From positions 5,712,506-5,776,505 of the forward strand of contig JAQFVV010006200.1 of assembly GCA_028023455.1 (NCBI GenBank): DNA of 64,000 bases, written 5' to 3'. This DNA comes from Epiperipatus broadwayi (lineage: Eukaryota > Onychophora > Udeonychophora > Euonychophora > Peripatidae). The notes beneath the pieces are model-generated. The model was not told the DNA's origin, ran no database searches, and saw nothing but the letters and a program-made list of their open reading frames with translations. The position numbers and the translations under genes were made by a program. Of this stretch, positions 61,920 through 64,000 are shown one piece after another (positions within the stretch are counted from its first letter, which is position 1; every line of letters begins with the position of its first letter).

Positions 61920-64000
61920 TTGTGGCAACATGATTTACATTTGATAATCATGTTAGCTGTTGATATTTTTGATGTGATGTAAATGATAAATAATAGAGAT
62001 AATGGTTGTTCTTTTTTTAGTAATTTCAGTAGTGCTAAATCTTAGAACAATCCTGTACCTTATCTTTCCTACCAAAATCATATTGTTACAATAAGCTGGC
62101 TTTGTAGCTGGGTTAGTTCTCATCAGTAAACATGTGAATTGTGAGAATTTTTTATTTTTTTTTGCAATGTTTTCCCCAATTGGCAATATATTGTAAAATA
62201 TTGTCTTGAGATTTAATATTACTGAGATCAGTAGGAAAATATTTATCATACATATTTTAATTTTTTAAATTGTAAATTAAGTCTTTTCATAGATTAGTTT
62301 AAGTAAACATTTAAATGTTTATTTATTTATCAGTGTTAGCAAAGTTTGAAATTTGAACTATGAAAACCTATGAATATATCAGTAATGGGAAATTATATAT
62401 ATATGCTGAAATCTTATTACTACTGAATTTTCAGTTGAAAGATAAAATTTTGGATCTAGACATGGAGTGAAGAGGATTTCAAAATAATGGTCCTGTATCT
62501 CATTTTCGATTTTTTATTAACCAACAGGATTAGAAAGTTTAAAAATGCAATTTATAAATTATATATATAATTAAATAAAATAATCAAATTGTTTATTGTA
62601 TGAAACTCCACATGAAGATTCATATATTAAATTTGTGTATCAGAAGCATTACAATTGAAATCTGAATCATCAGCTATGACCTGTAGGACACCATTTTACC
62701 ATTGCTCTAAATCAAATAAAAGAGTATTTGGTCTAGTCTTAAATTATATTGAAGCACAGATGGTTTTCAGTGAACATAATGACAGGAAAATAAAATTAAA
62801 GAGGTGTGGGTGAGTAATAATATAAATTTAGTAATGAACAGAAAAACAGATTTTGGTTGAATGCACTTTAACAGGAAAATATAAATGTATAATTCCATAT
62901 TTCTATTTGTTATTGATTTGAATGTATGGTTGCCTTTGTTAGGGTGCTCAACATTGAAAGTGCAATTTTCAATGTTTTCTCTAAGGATATCGTAATAGTA
63001 TTGTTTTCAATTTATTGAAAATGAGGTAAAACAACGGTTAATAGCCAACTGCATGCCCAAGACCTTTCAGAATCTCTCCACCGAGACTCCACCAAAAAAC
63101 AAGGAGAAAACAATATGTGGTTTTCCAAATAAATAATTAGTGTTTAGCATAGATATGTATCTAAGATTCAATGCTCATATATTTTGGGCATGGCAGGTAG
63201 ATATGATAATCAATGCTACAGAATGAGCTGAAGCTATACATATATGATGAAAGAAATTTCGAAAAAATAAAATTGCTTTTATTATATATATTTCACTTTC
63301 TTAAGAATGATTAAATTAAAATAGAATGTAAAAATTAAATGTTTAAATTTAGGTAAATAAATCAAACTTTTAATTCTAGACAATTGTAAAATTTTCAATT
63401 CATCTCCAATCAGTCTGGCAATTTTTTTTCTTATCAAACATTTTTATAATTGACAAATTGAAATTGTCTGCTTCAAATTGCTGTTTACTAGTGCATAGTG
63501 ATCGTTAGATCTGGAGTACGTTTGTTTATTGGTTGCTAAGGAAGATTAGTTCAGTTTCTCTTGTCATCCACTATAAATTTATTGAACTTAAATATAACAA
63601 ACTCTGTACAGATTATAAAGTAAAAATTATCAATTGTGCTATGTATACATATATATCTACAATAATGATTTGCATATTCTATTAATCTGAACATGTAAAA
63701 GTCTTTACAAAAATTCAAGTGTTAACTTAAGCATAAAGTTTTAAATATTTGAAAAATGTTTTTGATAATTGGTAAAATATTTAAACTTTCCTCACAATTG
63801 TTTACAGTATTTTAAATTTTATTAGATTACATTTCATTAAATTTTTTTTAAACATGGAAATAAAATTAACATTAAATAAAGTGGTGTATTTATGTTATAA
63901 AATTTGTGCATTTAAATGATAGGTGGCTCTATTGTCTTTATAATCATTATTTGTAAAGTTGTTTTTACACATGGTTAGTTATAGCTTTATTGTAGAGTGA
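61920..64000. other. AT-rich DNA, nothing recognised
   Basis: The minus-strand frame at 61953-62249 (98 codons) has no recognisable domain. 63030-63120 is somewhat richer in G+C. A small palindrome (CATTGAAA ... TTTCAATG) lies at 62953-62975. No gene supported. Confidence 0.4.

Noticed and set aside
61953-62249. 98-codon minus-strand gene
   Set aside because: No domain, no homologous copy, composition as expected for random AT-rich sequence.
62953-62975. Histone-type 3' stem-loop
   Set aside because: The palindrome is A/T-rich and lacks the conserved histone stem sequence and any histone frame.

Overview
The window is a stretch of AT-rich animal DNA; by eye about three quarters of the bases are A or T, but I did not count. 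I find no convincing host gene, rRNA, functional tRNA or CRISPR array. What can be identified is transposable elements in many states of decay. The element types are non-LTR retrotransposons (one RTE-like, one two-ORF LINE with an esterase-type ORF1, and others), a Penelope-like GIY-YIG relic, tRNA-derived SINEs, hAT and pogo/Tigger-like DNA transposons, and many hairpin (foldback) insertions. This fits a large, repeat-rich invertebrate genome (arthropod, mollusc, cnidarian or flatworm are all possible). The sequence alone does not name the species. The window is probably intergenic DNA or the inside of a very long intron.

Layout. 0-6 kb: a poly-A retroposon 3' end, a hairpin insertion, a non-autonomous pogo-like element directly beside a 962-bp foldback element with a 9-bp target duplication and a second hairpin inside it, then a 1.07-kb retroposon with a 17-bp target duplication. 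6-13 kb: mostly featureless AT-rich DNA with small repeat fragments. 13-18.2 kb: a decayed minus-strand LINE (ORF1 esterase remnant, APE endonuclease, reverse transcriptase, C-terminal zinc knuckle), interrupted by a pogo-like element and by a hairpin insertion. 18.4-18.8 kb: two direct copies of a medium repeat. 20.2-22.4 kb: an RTE-like LINE whose 5' part is inverted, the structure left by twin priming, with a 13-bp target duplication. 22.7-31 kb: SINEs, hairpins and an old antisense LINE. 32.9-33.7 kb: an old hAT element with a hairpin inside. 35.2-37.8 kb: a relatively GC-rich LINE fragment holding a hAT element with a perfect 8-bp duplication. 39-44 kb: three more hairpin insertions, one with arms of about 315 bp that are almost identical. 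46-54 kb: small LINE and Penelope relics. 56.4-57.4 kb: a hAT element that keeps the N-terminal part of a BED-finger transposase. 57.9-58.9 kb: more foldback elements. The rest is AT-rich DNA with nothing I recognise.

The most interesting pattern is a recurring insertion type: a long hairpin, a tail of about 33-50 bp present on one side only, and target duplications of 10-17 bp. Six insertions from at least four unrelated sequence families share this layout. Variable-length duplications point to LINE-type (target-primed) insertion rather than a DNA transposase. The hairpin plus one-sided tail suggests that the inverted copy is made during insertion, for example by snap-back or template switching. 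That mechanism is my inference; the layout itself can be read directly in the sequence.
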